Shown in pieces: positions 5,769 through 6,346 of a DNA stretch of 6,346 nucleotides; the first letter of the stretch is position 1, and each line of letters starts with the position of its first letter. Location of the stretch: NCBI GenBank assembly GCA_964440295.1, contig CAYTRT010000043.1:1-6346 (forward strand), in the 5' to 3' direction. The DNA comes from CALIKS01 sp964440295 (GTDB lineage: Archaea; Thermoproteota; Nitrososphaeria_A; Caldarchaeales; Calditenuaceae). The translations under genes were made by a program, and so were the position numbers. Under the pieces are notes generated by a model that did no database searches, was not told the DNA's origin, and saw nothing but the letters and a program-made list of their open reading frames with translations.

Positions 5769-6346
5769 TTGATAACCGTCGAGAAGCTGAATGCAGGATA
5801 TAGAAGACTCCAAGTACTATTCGAGGTCACAGCTTCCTTCCAAGTTGGGAAGATAAACGTGGTGGTAGGGCCCAACGGTAGTGGGAAAAGCACGCTCCTA
5901 AAATCAATATTTGGGCTGACCTCGATCTATTCCGGTACAGTAAAGTTTGATAGTGTTGAGCTAGTTGGAAAATCTCCACACGAGATAGCTAGGCTGGGAA
6001 TAGCATATCTACCACAGCTGAACAAGGTCTTCGAGAACCTAACAGTCGATGAGAACCTACTGATGGCTGGATACACACTCGAAAAAAATCAGCTGCATGA
6101 AAAAATTAGAGAAGTCACTCAGATCTTTCCAATCATTGAGAAGTATCGAAGGGCGAAGGCTGGACTCCTCAGCGGTGGCGAGAGACAGATGATCGCGACG
6201 GCGATGGCCCTGATGAGAGAGCCGAAGGTGATGATGTTTGACGAGCCCACAAGCGAGCTCGCGCCCAAGATGGCTAAGAGCGTCCTCGAGAAGATCGTAG
6301 AACTCAGAGACACATTGAAGATGACGATAATCCTAGTCGAGCAGAA
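5769..6346 (+). CDS. livF: Branched-chain amino acid-type ABC transporter ATP-binding protein LivF, 3' end cut by window edge
   Basis: From TTG 5769 the frame is open for 192 codons to the right edge; LivF is usually about 235 residues, so roughly the last 40 are missing. Visible elements are Walker A GPNGSGKST (34-42), Q-loop glutamine Q83 in AYLPQ, signature LSGGE (134-138) and Walker B VMMFDEP (154-160). The final VEQ (190-192) has glutamine at the switch-histidine position, which is normal for LivF (E. coli LivF reads VEQN). After Walker B it reads TSELAPK, where LivF proteins usually have a glycine instead of the glutamate. It pairs with LivG as the transporter's ATPase. TTG is supported by the livG TGA two codons upstream in the same frame and by the position of the first strand (ITVEKLNAGY). 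Confidence 0.93.
   Translation, partial: MITVEKLNAGYRRLQVLFEVTASFQVGKINVVVGPNGSGKSTLLKSIFGLTSIYSGTVKFDSVELVGKSPHEIARLGIAYLPQLNKVFENLTVDENLLMAGYTLEKNQLHEKIREVTQIFPIIEKYRRAKAGLLSGGERQMIATAMALMREPKVMMFDEPTSELAPKMAKSVLEKIVELRDTLKMTIILVEQ

Noticed and set aside
5312..5813. Minus-strand open frames under livG and livF
   Set aside because: They are shadows of intact ATPase genes whose motifs are all in the plus frame.
6336..6346. Apparent loss of the switch histidine in LivF (VEQ)
   Set aside because: Glutamine at this position is usual in LivF proteins, so it is not a sign of inactivation.

Overview
The window looks like chromosomal DNA from an archaeon, most likely a thermophilic member of the Thermoproteota/TACK group. 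The evidence is an archaeal-type elongation factor 1-beta beside an archaeal four-CPxCG zinc-ribbon protein, TATA-box promoters with short or absent leaders, oligo-T terminator-like tracts, several TTG starts, and heavy use of AGG/AGA for arginine. The sequence alone does not fix the lineage more closely. A run of exactly 100 N (3754-3853) marks a scaffold join, so this is a draft or metagenomic assembly.

Layout from left to right. (1) 1-827, minus strand: the N-terminal 275 residues of a secreted matrixin-like zinc metalloprotease, with its own TATA box (874-881). The gene is visibly AT-richer than its neighbours and runs off the left edge. (2) 966-1421, minus strand: a two-gene unit of a small zinc-ribbon protein followed 3 bp later by translation factor aEF-1beta. 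It probably starts from a promoter giving a leaderless message. (3) 1462-3446, minus strand: livM and livH, the two permeases of a branched-chain amino acid (HAAT-family) ABC importer, overlapping by 4 bp (ATGA). (4) 3447-3640: a divergent control region with back-to-back TATA boxes, an 18-bp dyad (CTTTGA-N6-TCAAAG) between them, and an 11-bp-spaced direct repeat. (5) 3641-6346, plus strand: the solute-binding protein (interrupted by the N gap), then the ATPases livG and livF. livF is cut by the right edge.

Together the five transporter genes encode a complete importer. The extracytoplasmic binding protein delivers ligand to the LivH-LivM channel, and the LivG-LivF heterodimer drives it with ATP. 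The divergent layout lets one intergenic region control permeases and binding protein/ATPases together. The T-rich tract after the binding-protein gene could make that protein in excess over the ATPases.

I found no CRISPR array, insertion sequence, tRNA/rRNA gene or clear new defence or mobile system. The parts most worth a second look are the protease with an aspartate in the third zinc-ligand position, the dyad between the divergent promoters, and the assembly gap at the signal-anchor/ligand-domain junction of the binding protein.
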